From positions 1-64,000 of the forward strand of contig DATJZY010000035.1 of assembly GCA_035577985.1 (NCBI GenBank): 64,000 nucleotides of DNA, in the 5' to 3' direction. The notes below the pieces were generated by a model, which saw nothing but the letters and a program-made list of their open reading frames with translations, was not told the origin of the DNA and ran no database searches. Both the position numbers and the translations under genes were made by a program. Shown here one piece after another: positions 56,601 to 64,000 of the stretch. The DNA is from Candidatus Eisenbacteria bacterium (GTDB taxonomy: Bacteria; Desulfobacterota; Binatia; DP-6). Each line of letters opens with the position of its first letter. Positions within the stretch are counted from its first letter, which is position 1.

Positions 56601-59295
56601 CGACGGGCGGACGAGCGCCGCCAACACGCACGTCTGGGTCGGGCGCGGCGACGAGTTCTGGTTCGCCGCCGACGACCACGACCGCATGGACGTGCTGGCC
56701 GAGCAGCGCCGCTACGAGCCGGGCGAGACGGCGCGGCTCCAGGTGCGGACGCCGTTCCGCCAGGCGACGGCGCTCGTGACGCTCGAGCGCGAGGGCGTGC
56801 TCGACGCGCGGGTCGTGCCCCTCGACGCGACCGATCCCGTCGTCGAGGTGCCGATCCGCGACAGCTATGCGCCCAACATGTTCGTGTCGGTGCTCGCCGT
56901 GCGCGGTCGCGTCGGCGACGTACAGCCGACGGCGATGGTGGACCTCGGGCGCCCGACCTTCAAGCTCGGGATCGCCGAGCTGCGCGTCGGCTGGCGCGCC
57001 CACGAGCTGCAGGTGCGCGTCGAGCCGGATCGCGAGGTCTACCGCGTGCGCGACCGCGCCACCGTGCGCGTCGCCGTGCGAACGCCCGGTGGCGCGCCGC
57101 CGCCGCCCGGCAGCGAGGTCGCGATGGCGGCGGTGGACGAGGGTCTGCTCGAGCTGTCGCCGAACCGCAGCTGGAACCTGCTCGACGCCATGATGTCGCT
57201 GCGCGGCTACTCCGTCACGACGGCGACGGCCGCGATGCAGGTGGTGGGCAAGCGCCACTTCGGGCGCAAGGCGCTGCCCTCGGGCGGCGGCGGAGGCCGG
57301 CAGGCGACGCGCGAGCTGTTCGACACGCTGCTCCTGTGGCGTGCGAGCGTACCGCTCGACGCCGATGGCCGCGCGACGGTCGAGATCCCCCTCAACGACT
57401 CCCTCACGAGCTTCCGCATCGTCGCGGTCGCGACCGGCGCGCTCGGCAAGTTCGGGACCGGCGCCGCATCGATCCGCGCCTCGCAGGACCTGATGCTGTT
57501 CTCCGGCCTGCCGCCGCTCGTTCGTGACGGCGATCGGTTCCGCGCCGAGCTCACCGTGCGCAACGCGACCACGCGGCCGATGACCGTCGAGGTCCGGGCG
57601 ACCGCGCCGGCCCTTGCGGCGCCCCTCGCGCCGCAGTCGCTGCCCCTCGCCGCCGGCGAGGGACGCGTCGTCGGCTGGGACGTCACGGTGCCGGCGTCGG
57701 ACGCGCCGCTCGCGTACACGTTCGAAGCCGGCGAGGCGGGCGGGCCGCAGGACCGCCTGGCGGTGACCCAGCAGGTTCGCCCTGCCGTGCCCGAGCGCAC
57801 GCTGGCGGCGACGCTGCTCCAGCTCGCGGGCAGCTCGAGCGTGCCCGTGGCGCGGCCCGTGGACGCGCTGCCCGATCGCGGCGGCATCGACGTCACCATG
57901 TCGCCGTCGCTCGGCGTCGGGCTCGACGGCGCGCGCGACTGGATGCGGCGCTATCCCTACGGCTGCCTCGAGCAGCGCGTCTCGCGCGCCGTCGCACTCG
58001 GCGACGCGCGCGTGCGCGACGACGTCCTGGGTGCGCTGCCGAGCCACCTCGACGGCGCCGGCCTCCTGAAGTTCTTCCCGACCACGCAGAACGGCAGCGA
58101 GGTCCTGACGGCGTACGTGCTGTCGATCGCGCGCGCGGCAGGCTGGACGCTCCCGCCGAGCGTCGTCGACCGCACGACGGCCGGTCTCGCCTCCTTCGTC
58201 GATGGACGCCTGCGGCCGGACACGACGGTCCGCGGCGCCGATCTCGTGCTGCGCAAGCTGGCCGCCGTCGCCGCCCTCGCCGCCTGGGGCAAAGCCGAGG
58301 CGCGATCGCTCGGCGGCATCGTCGTCGAGCCGAATCTGTGGCCCACCTCGGCCGTCCTCGACTGGTGGGCGATCCTGCGCGCGCTGCCGGCGATCCCGAA
58401 TCGGGACGCCCATCTCCGCGACGTCGAGCAGATCCTGCGCGGCCGCCTCGACCTCTCGGGAACGACCCTGCGCTTTTCGGGCCCGGGAGACCACGAGCTC
58501 TGGTGGCTCCTCGTGAGCCCCGAGACGAACGGGGCACGCCTCCTGCTGCTCGCGCAGAGCGAGCCCGCCTGGCACGACGATCTGCCACGGATCGTCCGGG
58601 GGCTCCTCGCGCTGCAGCAGCGCGGGTCGTGGTCGACCACGACCGCCAATGCCTGGGGTACCGTCGCCGTCGAGGCGTTCGCCAAGGCGTTCGAGTCCGA
58701 GCCCGTCGCGGGGCGTACCACCGTGTCCCTCGGCCCGGAGACCCGCGTGTACGGCTGGGACGGCGCGCCGGGCGGCGGGACCCTCCACTTCCCGTGGTCG
58801 CCGGCCGACACGCTTGCGCTGCTGCAGGCGGGCAGCGGCAAGCCCTGGGCGATCGTTCAGGCTCGGGCCGCCCTCCCGCTGACCGCACCGCTCGCCAACG
58901 GCTACCGCGTGACGAAGACGGTGACGCCGCTCGATCACGGGTCGGGGCCGCTGCGCCGCGGCGATCGCGCGCGCGTGCGGCTCGACGTCGACGCGGAAGC
59001 CGACATGGGATGGGTCGTGGTGAACGACCCCGTGCCGGCCGGCACGTCGCACATCCGGACCGAGCCGCCGGCCGACGATCCGGCGTCGTCCTTCGCCCCG
59101 CCCACGTTCGCCGAGCGCGCCTTCGACTCGTTCCGCGCCTATTTCGCGTACGTCTCGAAGGGCGCGCTGCGTGTCGAGTACACGATCCGGCTGAACCAGA
59201 CGGGACGCTTCCAGCTTCCTCCGACGCGGGTCGAAGCGCTGTATGCCCCCGAGGTCTTCGGGGAGCTGCCGAACGCGCCGGTCGAGGTCGAGTAG
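53674..59295 (+). CDS. Bacterial alpha-2-macroglobulin-like protease trap
   Basis: This protein inhibits proteases by trapping them and forming a thioester-derived bond. It has 1873 residues. A signal peptide (1-20) lacks a lipobox Cys, so the protein should be soluble in the periplasm or secreted, unlike E. coli YfhM. MG-type beta domains fill the first 1100 residues (GLVWTGALP; VDEGLLELSPNRSWN). The thioester motif YPYGCLEQR has Cys1431-Leu-Glu-Gln1434, followed by the helical thioester domain and a receptor-binding-like C-terminus. It sits two bases upstream of PBP1C, the classical yfhM-pbpC arrangement. Confidence 0.94.
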   Translation: MRVAGAVVVLVVAAGIAAGAARPATPGIRFTPQGIVKRVRQVVAVFPEAMVALGDPRPVADPFQVECAAPGTGRWIDTRTWTYDFERDLPSGLQCRFRLAAGVQSLAGRPIVDATTYELSTGGPAVRAEEPPDDGTIVEDQVFLLALDGPVDEASVATQAYFAVEGLPERIPLRVLPAADRDAVIRSVTYWDKSAPSIAVQAERRFPNGAKVHLRWEAGIRSPSGVATRDPQVLDFTVRDAFSAEVACDHETSHAGCIPLTPIVVRFTAPVATALAHAMALVAPDGRRWSPEEAATFVPTVRRVRFVPPFPPKSELRIELPSGLVDEEGRALEGAGVLAQPIHTDGYPPLAKFAGRFGIIEAKADPALPVTVRNLEPDAAASIAQIRGVMARIPADDVPAMLGWLRRVGSAQRDRSVFASAKPAPQRTSFTLPQAKENDAFEVIGIPLTQPGLYVVELASTRLGTALLEKPAPLYVPTAALVTDLGVHFKWGRERSLAWVTSLETGKPVAGARVRVADCRGTVHATGTSDAQGLVWTGALPSASDLPACNDPAQESEDAYTDGREIEALSSLAGGLLVVAETDDDVSFVHSSWTRGIEPWRFRLPERGWSGPVAAHTVLDRTLFRAGETVHMKHILRRQTLAGFDAVPAAERPTKVIVRHEGSDERYELGVAWGETGAAETTWDIPPFAKLGAYEIVLATAAPPDEPWRRNEWTSGGFRVEEFRVPLMRGTLRLPTEPPLGGSVVAADVAVQYLAGGPAGNLPVVLRAETRPEPYDTPDRLAGYIFSNGPVREETTRGGDDYDEDGDDRQDAGKPMLLGRREVTLDAAGTARIELPSLPATDVPRRLTTELEFRDPNGEVQTASARTTVWPARVCAGIKARDWAKTRGDLRAQVVVLDLGGRPAGNVPVRVTAFEEKIYSTRKRVIGGFYAYEHVREVRRVGELCRGTTSAGGHFKCEGRPSVEGEIVLQVEATDRDGRTSAANTHVWVGRGDEFWFAADDHDRMDVLAEQRRYEPGETARLQVRTPFRQATALVTLEREGVLDARVVPLDATDPVVEVPIRDSYAPNMFVSVLAVRGRVGDVQPTAMVDLGRPTFKLGIAELRVGWRAHELQVRVEPDREVYRVRDRATVRVAVRTPGGAPPPPGSEVAMAAVDEGLLELSPNRSWNLLDAMMSLRGYSVTTATAAMQVVGKRHFGRKALPSGGGGGRQATRELFDTLLLWRASVPLDADGRATVEIPLNDSLTSFRIVAVATGALGKFGTGAASIRASQDLMLFSGLPPLVRDGDRFRAELTVRNATTRPMTVEVRATAPALAAPLAPQSLPLAAGEGRVVGWDVTVPASDAPLAYTFEAGEAGGPQDRLAVTQQVRPAVPERTLAATLLQLAGSSSVPVARPVDALPDRGGIDVTMSPSLGVGLDGARDWMRRYPYGCLEQRVSRAVALGDARVRDDVLGALPSHLDGAGLLKFFPTTQNGSEVLTAYVLSIARAAGWTLPPSVVDRTTAGLASFVDGRLRPDTTVRGADLVLRKLAAVAALAAWGKAEARSLGGIVVEPNLWPTSAVLDWWAILRALPAIPNRDAHLRDVEQILRGRLDLSGTTLRFSGPGDHELWWLLVSPETNGARLLLLAQSEPAWHDDLPRIVRGLLALQQRGSWSTTTANAWGTVAVEAFAKAFESEPVAGRTTVSLGPETRVYGWDGAPGGGTLHFPWSPADTLALLQAGSGKPWAIVQARAALPLTAPLANGYRVTKTVTPLDHGSGPLRRGDRARVRLDVDAEADMGWVVVNDPVPAGTSHIRTEPPADDPASSFAPPTFAERAFDSFRAYFAYVSKGALRVEYTIRLNQTGRFQLPPTRVEALYAPEVFGELPNAPVEVE

Positions 59296-59297
59296 CC

Positions 59298-61406
59298 GTG
59301 CGATACGTCCTCGGCTGCGCACTCGCGATCGCCGCGCTCGCCGCGGCGGCGCGATTCACTCGCCCGGTCGCGCCCGCGTTCGAAGCGGTGCGCCGGGCGA
59401 CGCGGGCTTCGGACGCGCAGCTCCTCGATCGTCACGGCGCCGTGCTCTCCGAGCAGCGCACCGACGCGAGCCGCCGCCGCTTCGCCTGGACGCCGCTCGG
59501 AGCCGTCTCGCCCGCCGTCCGCGACGCGATCGTTTCGAGCGAGGATCGCCACTTCGCGCGCCACGGCGGCGTCGACCTCCTCGCGCTCGGCGGGGCGGTG
59601 CGCGACCGCGTCGTCTCGGGGGCTTCGCGCGGCGCCAGCACCATCACCATGCAGCTCGCGGGCATGCTCGATCCCGCCCTGCGGCGCCGGCATGGTGTGC
59701 GCACGCTCCCACAGAAGTGGCGCCAGATGCGGCTCGCCTGGGCGATCGAGCGCGCCTGGTCGAAGGACGAGATCCTGGAAGCGTACCTGAACCTCGTTCC
59801 GGTGCGCGGCGAGGTCGAGGGCATCGGTGCCGGGGCGCGCGTCCTCTTCCAGAAGACGCCCGACGCCCTCGACTCGGTCGACGCCGCGGTGCTGACCGCG
59901 CTGCTCGTGTCGCCGACGGCGGCCGAGCCGGCCGTCATTCGCCGCGCGCGCGGCGCGCTGGTGCGTGCCGGCGAGGATCCCGGCGCGCTCCGGCTCGAGG
60001 ACGCCGTGCGGACGGCGCTCGCCGCAGGCGGCGCGACGGGCCGCGCCCTCGCGCTCGCCCCGCACGTGGCACGACGCCTGGTCGCCGGCGCGTCGCGCAC
60101 GAGCACCCTCGACAAGGACGTGCAGATCCTCGCGCGCGAGGCGCTCCGCCGCCAGCTCGTGCCATTGCGCTCCGCGAACGTCGAGGACGGCGCGATCCTC
60201 GTCACCGACAACGCGAGCGGCGACGTGCTCGCCTACGTCGGATCGAGCGGCGATCTCTCGCGCGCGCGCTTCGTCGACGGCGTGGTGGCACGGCGGCAGG
60301 CGGGCTCGGCGCTGAAGCCGTTCCTCTACGCGCTCGCGATCGAACGGGGGATCCTCACCGCGGCGGCGCTCGTCGACGACGCGCCGCTCGAGATCGCGGT
60401 GCCCGACGGGCTCTATCGTCCACGCAACTACGACGACCGCTTCCGGGGGCCGGTCTCGGTGCGCACGGCGCTCGCGTCCTCCCTCAACGTGCCCGCCGTC
60501 CGGACGCTCGGCCTGGTGGGAGCGGACGCCTTCGTCGATCGGCTTCGGGCCCTCGGCTTCGCGGGGCTCACGCGATCGGGCACGTTCTACGGCCCGTCGC
60601 TGGCGCTCGGATCGGCCGACGTGACGCTGTGGGAGCTCGTGAACGCGTACCGGACGCTCGCGAACGGCGGCCGCGCGTCGCGCCTCCGGCTCGCGAGCGA
60701 CGATCCGCGCGACAGGCCGCGCCCCGTGGTCGCGCCGTCGGCCGCCTTCATCGTGGGCGAGATCCTCGCCGATCGCGAGAGCCGCAGTCCCACGTTCGGC
60801 CTCGAGAACGTGCTCGCGACGCGCGCGTGGACGGCGGTCAAGACGGGCACGAGCAAGGACATGCGCGACAACTGGTGCGTCGGGTTCTCCACCCGCTACA
60901 CGGTCGGCGTGTGGGTCGGGAACTTCAACGGCGAGCCCATGCGCGACGTGAGCGGCGTCACCGGCGCCGCCCCGATCTGGCGCGAGATCATGGCGGCGCT
61001 CGAGGGCGACGTCGCCGCACCCGAGCCACCGCCGGACGTCGTCCGCGCCGCCGTGTCCTTCGACGGCGGGGTCGAGCCGCCGCGCGCCGAGTGGTTCATC
61101 CGCGGCACCGCGCCCCGGGCCCCGATCGCGCGCGCGCCGGCGTCGCCCCGCATCCTCGCACCCGCGAGCGGCACCATCGTCGCCGTCGATCCCGACATCC
61201 CGGCCGCCCACCAGCGTCTCGCGTTCGAGGCGCCCCGCGACACGACCGACGCCGTGTGGGTGCTCGACGGCATCGCGCTCGGCCCTGCCGCCGGCATCCG
61301 CCTGTGGCCGCCGCAGCCGGGCCGACACCGGCTCGCGCTGCGAGCGAGCGACGGTCGCCAGCTCGATCAGGTGGCGTTCGAGGTGCGCGGGCGGGCCGTG
61401 CGATGA
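59298..61406 (+). CDS. pbpC: Penicillin-binding protein 1C
   Basis: This bifunctional-type peptidoglycan synthase has 702 residues. The signal anchor (1-20) is followed by the glycosyltransferase domain (SSEDRHFARHGGVDLL with the catalytic Glu; GASTITMQLAGML; KWRQMRLAWAIE; LNLVPVRGEVEGI). The transpeptidase domain has Ser337-x-x-Lys340 (SALK), SSLN and Lys515-Thr-Gly (KTGTSKDMRDNW). A C-terminal beta domain (about 610-702) is the BiPBP_C type. The start is GTG 59298, two bases after the macroglobulin stop. The pair is thought to protect cell-wall synthesis against foreign proteases and repair breaches. Confidence 0.95.
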   Translation: MRYVLGCALAIAALAAAARFTRPVAPAFEAVRRATRASDAQLLDRHGAVLSEQRTDASRRRFAWTPLGAVSPAVRDAIVSSEDRHFARHGGVDLLALGGAVRDRVVSGASRGASTITMQLAGMLDPALRRRHGVRTLPQKWRQMRLAWAIERAWSKDEILEAYLNLVPVRGEVEGIGAGARVLFQKTPDALDSVDAAVLTALLVSPTAAEPAVIRRARGALVRAGEDPGALRLEDAVRTALAAGGATGRALALAPHVARRLVAGASRTSTLDKDVQILAREALRRQLVPLRSANVEDGAILVTDNASGDVLAYVGSSGDLSRARFVDGVVARRQAGSALKPFLYALAIERGILTAAALVDDAPLEIAVPDGLYRPRNYDDRFRGPVSVRTALASSLNVPAVRTLGLVGADAFVDRLRALGFAGLTRSGTFYGPSLALGSADVTLWELVNAYRTLANGGRASRLRLASDDPRDRPRPVVAPSAAFIVGEILADRESRSPTFGLENVLATRAWTAVKTGTSKDMRDNWCVGFSTRYTVGVWVGNFNGEPMRDVSGVTGAAPIWREIMAALEGDVAAPEPPPDVVRAAVSFDGGVEPPRAEWFIRGTAPRAPIARAPASPRILAPASGTIVAVDPDIPAAHQRLAFEAPRDTTDAVWVLDGIALGPAAGIRLWPPQPGRHRLALRASDGRQLDQVAFEVRGRAVR

Positions 61407-61416
61407 TCGCGCTGCC

Positions 61417-62073
61417 GTGAGCCTCACCGCCGATCCCGAGCGGCTCTTCACCGAGCGGCACGATTCGTACGACCGCTTCATCCGCTGGGTGCGGTACCCG
61501 CAGGGGCTGCGCGCGGTGTTCCTCGCATCCCCGCTCCTGCGGCCCGGACTGCGCATCCTAGACGCCGGCTGTGGGACGGGCGCCCTGACGCTCGCCGTCC
61601 ACGACGCCCTCGCGCGCCGCGCCCTGCCCGCCGCGGCGCTCCATGCCTTCGACCTGACGCCGGCGATGCTCGATCACTTCCGCGCCCGGCTCCGACGGCG
61701 CCGCATCGACGACGTCCGGCTGGCGCAGGCGAACGTCCTCGAGCTCGACGCCCTGCCGCAGGGCTGGACGGACTACGACCTCGTCGTATCGGCGTCGATG
61801 CTCGAATACGTTCCGCGCGACCGCTTCGTGCACGCGCTGCGCGGGCTGCGGGCGCGCGTTCGCGAGGGCGGGCACTTCATGCTCTTCACGACGCGTCGCA
61901 ATCCGCTGACGCGATTCCTCGTCGGGCGCTGGTGGGCGTCGAACCTCTACACGGAGACCGAGTTGCTCGAAGCATTCCGGGCGGCAGGCTTCCCGGCGAT
62001 CAAGTTCCGGCGCTTCCCGCTCGCGGGCCTCCACCTCGCGGCGTGGGGGCACGTCGTCGAGGCGCAGCGCTGA
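61417..62073 (+). CDS. Class I SAM-dependent methyltransferase
   Basis: The product has 218 residues, starting at GTG 61417. SAM motif I is RILDAGCGTGALTLAV, the acidic end of beta-2 is AFDLTPAMLDHF, the strand-4 region is YDLVVSASMLEYVPRDR, and motif III is VREGGHFMLFTTRRN. The C-terminal NPLTRFLVGRWWASNLYTE is aromatic-rich. The substrate is unknown. It follows pbpC by ten bases and is probably the last gene of that transcript, but no mechanistic link to the wall is visible. Confidence 0.88.
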   Translation: MSLTADPERLFTERHDSYDRFIRWVRYPQGLRAVFLASPLLRPGLRILDAGCGTGALTLAVHDALARRALPAAALHAFDLTPAMLDHFRARLRRRRIDDVRLAQANVLELDALPQGWTDYDLVVSASMLEYVPRDRFVHALRGLRARVREGGHFMLFTTRRNPLTRFLVGRWWASNLYTETELLEAFRAAGFPAIKFRRFPLAGLHLAAWGHVVEAQR

Positions 62074-62079
62074 CGCGGG

Positions 62080-62454
62080 TCAGCCCGCCGACGCTGCACG
62101 GATCGCCGGCGGGTGCGCGAGCAGGCGCTCGGCCGCGCCGCCGGCATCGATCGCCGCCGCATCGGCCTCCGCCCGCCGGCGCAGCGCCGCCACCTCGACG
62201 CCGCGCACGACGTCCGGGAACGCGCCCAGCTTCTCCGCGCCGAGCGACAGCATGCGCGACGCGCCGACGTTGCCCGAGGCGAGCTTGTGGTAGCCGACGG
62301 CCACCTGGATGAGCGCCACGAGGAGGTCCCAGCGCTCGTCCTCCTCGACCTCGTCGAGGCACTCCTCCCAGGCCTCGTGGGCCTCGAAGTAGTCGCCCGT
62401 ATTGAAGCGCCGCACGCCCACGGCGAACCCGGGCGGGAACGCGGCCGCGCTCAT
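62080..62454 (-). CDS. DUF309 family protein
   Basis: This small helical protein of 124 residues has the DUF309 signature FNTGDYFEAHEAWEECLDEV, where His and Glu residues line a presumed metal or active site, and LIQVAVGYHKLASGN. Function is not established. Its ATG overlaps the frmA stop (ATGA), so the two are co-translated. A role beside formaldehyde detoxification is possible but not shown. Confidence 0.88.
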   Translation of the reverse strand: MSAAAFPPGFAVGVRRFNTGDYFEAHEAWEECLDEVEEDERWDLLVALIQVAVGYHKLASGNVGASRMLSLGAEKLGAFPDVVRGVEVAALRRRAEADAAAIDAGGAAERLLAHPPAIRAASAG

Positions 62455-63560
62455 TCGTAGACGACGACGCTGCGGATCGCCTCGCCGCGGTGCATGAGAT
62501 CGAAGGCCTCGTTGATGCGGGCCAGCGGCATGGTCGCCGTCACCAGCTCGTCGATCTTGATCCGCCCGGCCATGTAGCGGTCGACGTAGCCGGGGAGCTG
62601 CGTGCGGCCACGCGTGCCGCCGAAAGCGCCACCGCGCCAGACGCGTCCGGTGACGAGCAGAAACGGCCGCGCGTGGATCTCCTCGCCCGCGCCGGCGACG
62701 CCGATGATCACGCACTCGCCCCAACCCTTGTGGCACGACTGGAGCGCCTGCCCCATCACGTCGACGTGGCCGATGCACTCGAAGGCGTAGTCGACGCCGC
62801 CGCCCGTCATCTCGACCAGCGCCGCGGCGACGTCGCCCACGGCCGTCGGGTCGACGGTGTCGGTCGCACCGAGCTGGCGCGCGAGCGGGAACTTCTTCGG
62901 GTTCGTGTCGACGCCGATGATGCGCTCGGCGCCCGCCATGACCGCACCCTGGATGACCGAGAGGCCGACCCCGCCGAGACCGAACACGGCGACGCTCGCG
63001 CCCGCCTCGACCTTGGCGACGTTCAGCACCGAGCCGATGCCCGTGGTGATGCCGCAGCCGAGCAGGCACACCCTGGCGAGCGGCGCGTCCTTGCGGATCT
63101 TCGCCAGCGCGATCTCCGGCACGACCGTGTAGCGCGCGAAGGTCGACGTGCCCATGTAGTGGTGGAGCTTCCTCCCCTTGTGCGAGAGGCGGCTCGTGCC
63201 GTCGGGCATGACGCCCTGGCCCTGCGTCCCGAGGATCGCGCTGCAGAGGTTCGTCTTGTGCGAGAGACAGAACGTACATTGGCGGCACTCGGGGATGTAG
63301 AGCGGGATCACGTGGTCGCCGACCGCGATCGAGGCGACGCCCGGCCCGACCTCCTCGACGACGCCGGCACCCTCGTGCCCGAGCACGGCGGGGAAGAGGC
63401 CCGACGGGTCGCGCCCGCTCATCGTGTAGGCGTCGGTGTGGCAGACGCCCGTCGCCGCCAGGCGCACGAGACACTCGCCCGCCTTCGGCCCCTCGAGATC
63501 GACCACGTCGACCTCGAGCGGACGCTTCGGCTCCCAGCACACGGCGGCTTCGACCTTCAT
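62451..63560 (-). CDS. frmA: S-(hydroxymethyl)glutathione dehydrogenase, class III alcohol dehydrogenase
   Basis: This enzyme oxidises the glutathione-formaldehyde adduct with NAD+, and also reduces S-nitrosoglutathione. It has 369 residues, the usual length. Catalytic zinc ligands are in TGVCHTDAYT, GHEGAGVVEEVG and GCGITTGIGS. The structural-zinc loop CRQCTFCLSHKTNLC is complete. VFGLGGVGLSVIQGA with VDTNPKKF binds NAD. Class-III features include STFARYTVVPE and LPGYVDRYM. Minus-strand CTATAC (63575-63570) lies nine bases before the ATG. Confidence 0.96.
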   Translation of the reverse strand: MKVEAAVCWEPKRPLEVDVVDLEGPKAGECLVRLAATGVCHTDAYTMSGRDPSGLFPAVLGHEGAGVVEEVGPGVASIAVGDHVIPLYIPECRQCTFCLSHKTNLCSAILGTQGQGVMPDGTSRLSHKGRKLHHYMGTSTFARYTVVPEIALAKIRKDAPLARVCLLGCGITTGIGSVLNVAKVEAGASVAVFGLGGVGLSVIQGAVMAGAERIIGVDTNPKKFPLARQLGATDTVDPTAVGDVAAALVEMTGGGVDYAFECIGHVDVMGQALQSCHKGWGECVIIGVAGAGEEIHARPFLLVTGRVWRGGAFGGTRGRTQLPGYVDRYMAGRIKIDELVTATMPLARINEAFDLMHRGEAIRSVVVYE

Positions 63561-63569
63561 GGCGTCGGC

Positions 63570-63575
63570 GTATAG
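63570..63575 (-). promoter_or_regulatory. -10 box of frmA
   Basis: Minus-strand CTATAC lies nine bases before the frmA ATG, in the 32-base gap shared with the divergent metallopeptidase gene. Confidence 0.4.
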
Positions 63576-63592
63576 CATACCGCCGGTCCGAC

Positions 63593-64000
63593 ATGAGCCG
63601 GGGTGCAACCGAGCCCGTCTGGGCGCACTGGCACGACAAGAAGCTGCTGCGCCTGCGCATGTGCGACCTCGGTGTCACGATCGGCACGAGCGCGGTCGCC
63701 CCGCGCATCCGCCAGCTCCACGAGGAGCTGAAGGCGCGCGGGCTCCGCTTCCGCCCCTATTTCTGGCTCTCCGACGACTGGTACACGCCCGACGGCGTGC
63801 CCGGGATCGCCGTCCCGTTCTACATGGCGCATCCCCGCCTCGCCCGGCTCGAGGCGTCGCAGATGCTCGAGGTCGAAGGTGGCACCGACGAATGGTGCAT
63901 GCGCATCCTGCGCCACGAGGCCGGGCATGCGATCGAGAACGCGTATCGCCTGCGCCGCCGGCGCCGCCGCATCGCCCTCTTCGGCCGCTCGTCGCAGACG
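63593..64000 (+). CDS. Putative zinc metallopeptidase, 3' end beyond window
   Basis: The frame is open from ATG 63593 to the window edge (136 codons, incomplete). It has PYFWLSDDWYTPDGVPGIAV, FYMAHPRLARLEASQMLEVE, then EGGTDEWCMRILRHEAGHAI with the HExxH zinc motif (HEAGH), followed by ENAYRLRRRRRR. I recognise this as the uncharacterised putative zinc-binding metallopeptidase family of many environmental bacteria. There is no signal peptide. The rest of the protein, including the third ligand, lies outside the window. Confidence 0.85.
   Translation, partial: MSRGATEPVWAHWHDKKLLRLRMCDLGVTIGTSAVAPRIRQLHEELKARGLRFRPYFWLSDDWYTPDGVPGIAVPFYMAHPRLARLEASQMLEVEGGTDEWCMRILRHEAGHAIENAYRLRRRRRRIALFGRSSQT

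Noticed and set aside
52849-59322. Minus-strand open frame of over 2000 codons opposite the macroglobulin gene
   Set aside because: Residues upstream of 53610 are Arg/His/Asp-rich and low-complexity without motifs. The plus strand there encodes a recognisable macroglobulin with an intact thioester.

Overview
The window is uniformly very GC-rich bacterial chromosome, densely packed with genes on both strands. I see no tRNA, rRNA, CRISPR array, transposase or phage gene. Several traits point to an environmental lineage of deltaproteobacterial grade. These are secreted enzymes with duplicated cysteine-rich modules, an FG-GAP/VCBS protein with a C-terminal cysteine domain, acyl-CoA dehydrogenase pairs, a pilT, a Frz-like chemosensory operon and a UGA-decoding selenoprotein. 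My best guess is Candidatus Binatota (Binatia). That placement is inference from memory of those families and was not tested.

Layout, left to right. 1-5.8 kb: the sucA-sucB-lpdA operon (2-oxoglutarate dehydrogenase), minus strand, followed by a palindromic repeat. 5.8-9.9 kb: a plus-strand run with a small hypothetical, an FKBP isomerase, a thioredoxin-fold selenoprotein with an in-frame TGA and an fdhF-like bacterial SECIS hairpin, a multi-zinc-ribbon protein and an SPFH/GYF protein. 9.9-16.8 kb: pilT, a PhoD-like phosphatase, ilvA, a glutathione transferase and a Spinster-type MFS transporter. 16.9-23.6 kb: an ADP-forming acyl-CoA synthetase, a small CxxC protein, a class II aldolase, a membrane adenylate cyclase, a glycosyltransferase and a FIST sensor protein. 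23.6-30.6 kb: a large palindromic repeat, a receiver-MBL hydrolase fusion divergent from a hybrid histidine kinase, a hypothetical and the VCBS protein. 30.7-40.4 kb: two acyl-CoA dehydrogenases and an FMN reductase, an acetyltransferase and a deacetylase-like secreted protein, a zinc alcohol dehydrogenase, an Rv1264-type adenylate cyclase, a DapL-like aminotransferase and a methyltransferase.

40.4-51.1 kb is a complete chemosensory locus. cheY and cheX read left. cheA, mcp, cheW, cheR, cheY, cheD and cheB read right behind a -24/-12 (sigma-54) promoter, followed by a 912-residue coiled-coil protein ending in two degenerate receiver domains. 51.1-64 kb: two zinc-ribbon membrane proteins (one an M50 peptidase), a methyltransferase, an alpha-2-macroglobulin/PBP1C pair, another methyltransferase, a DUF309 protein with a glutathione-dependent formaldehyde dehydrogenase, and a metallopeptidase cut by the window edge.

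Three genome-style features recur. Sigma-70-type promoters place the start codon 5-12 bases after a TATAGA/GATAGT -10 box, which predicts leaderless mRNAs. A modular hairpin repeat family sits in intergenic gaps downstream of genes, mostly between convergent genes, with compensatory stem changes between copies. ATGA/GTGA stop-start overlaps link many gene pairs. Signalling genes are unusually concentrated: two adenylate cyclases, one possible cyclic-nucleotide hydrolase, one hybrid kinase and the Che locus.
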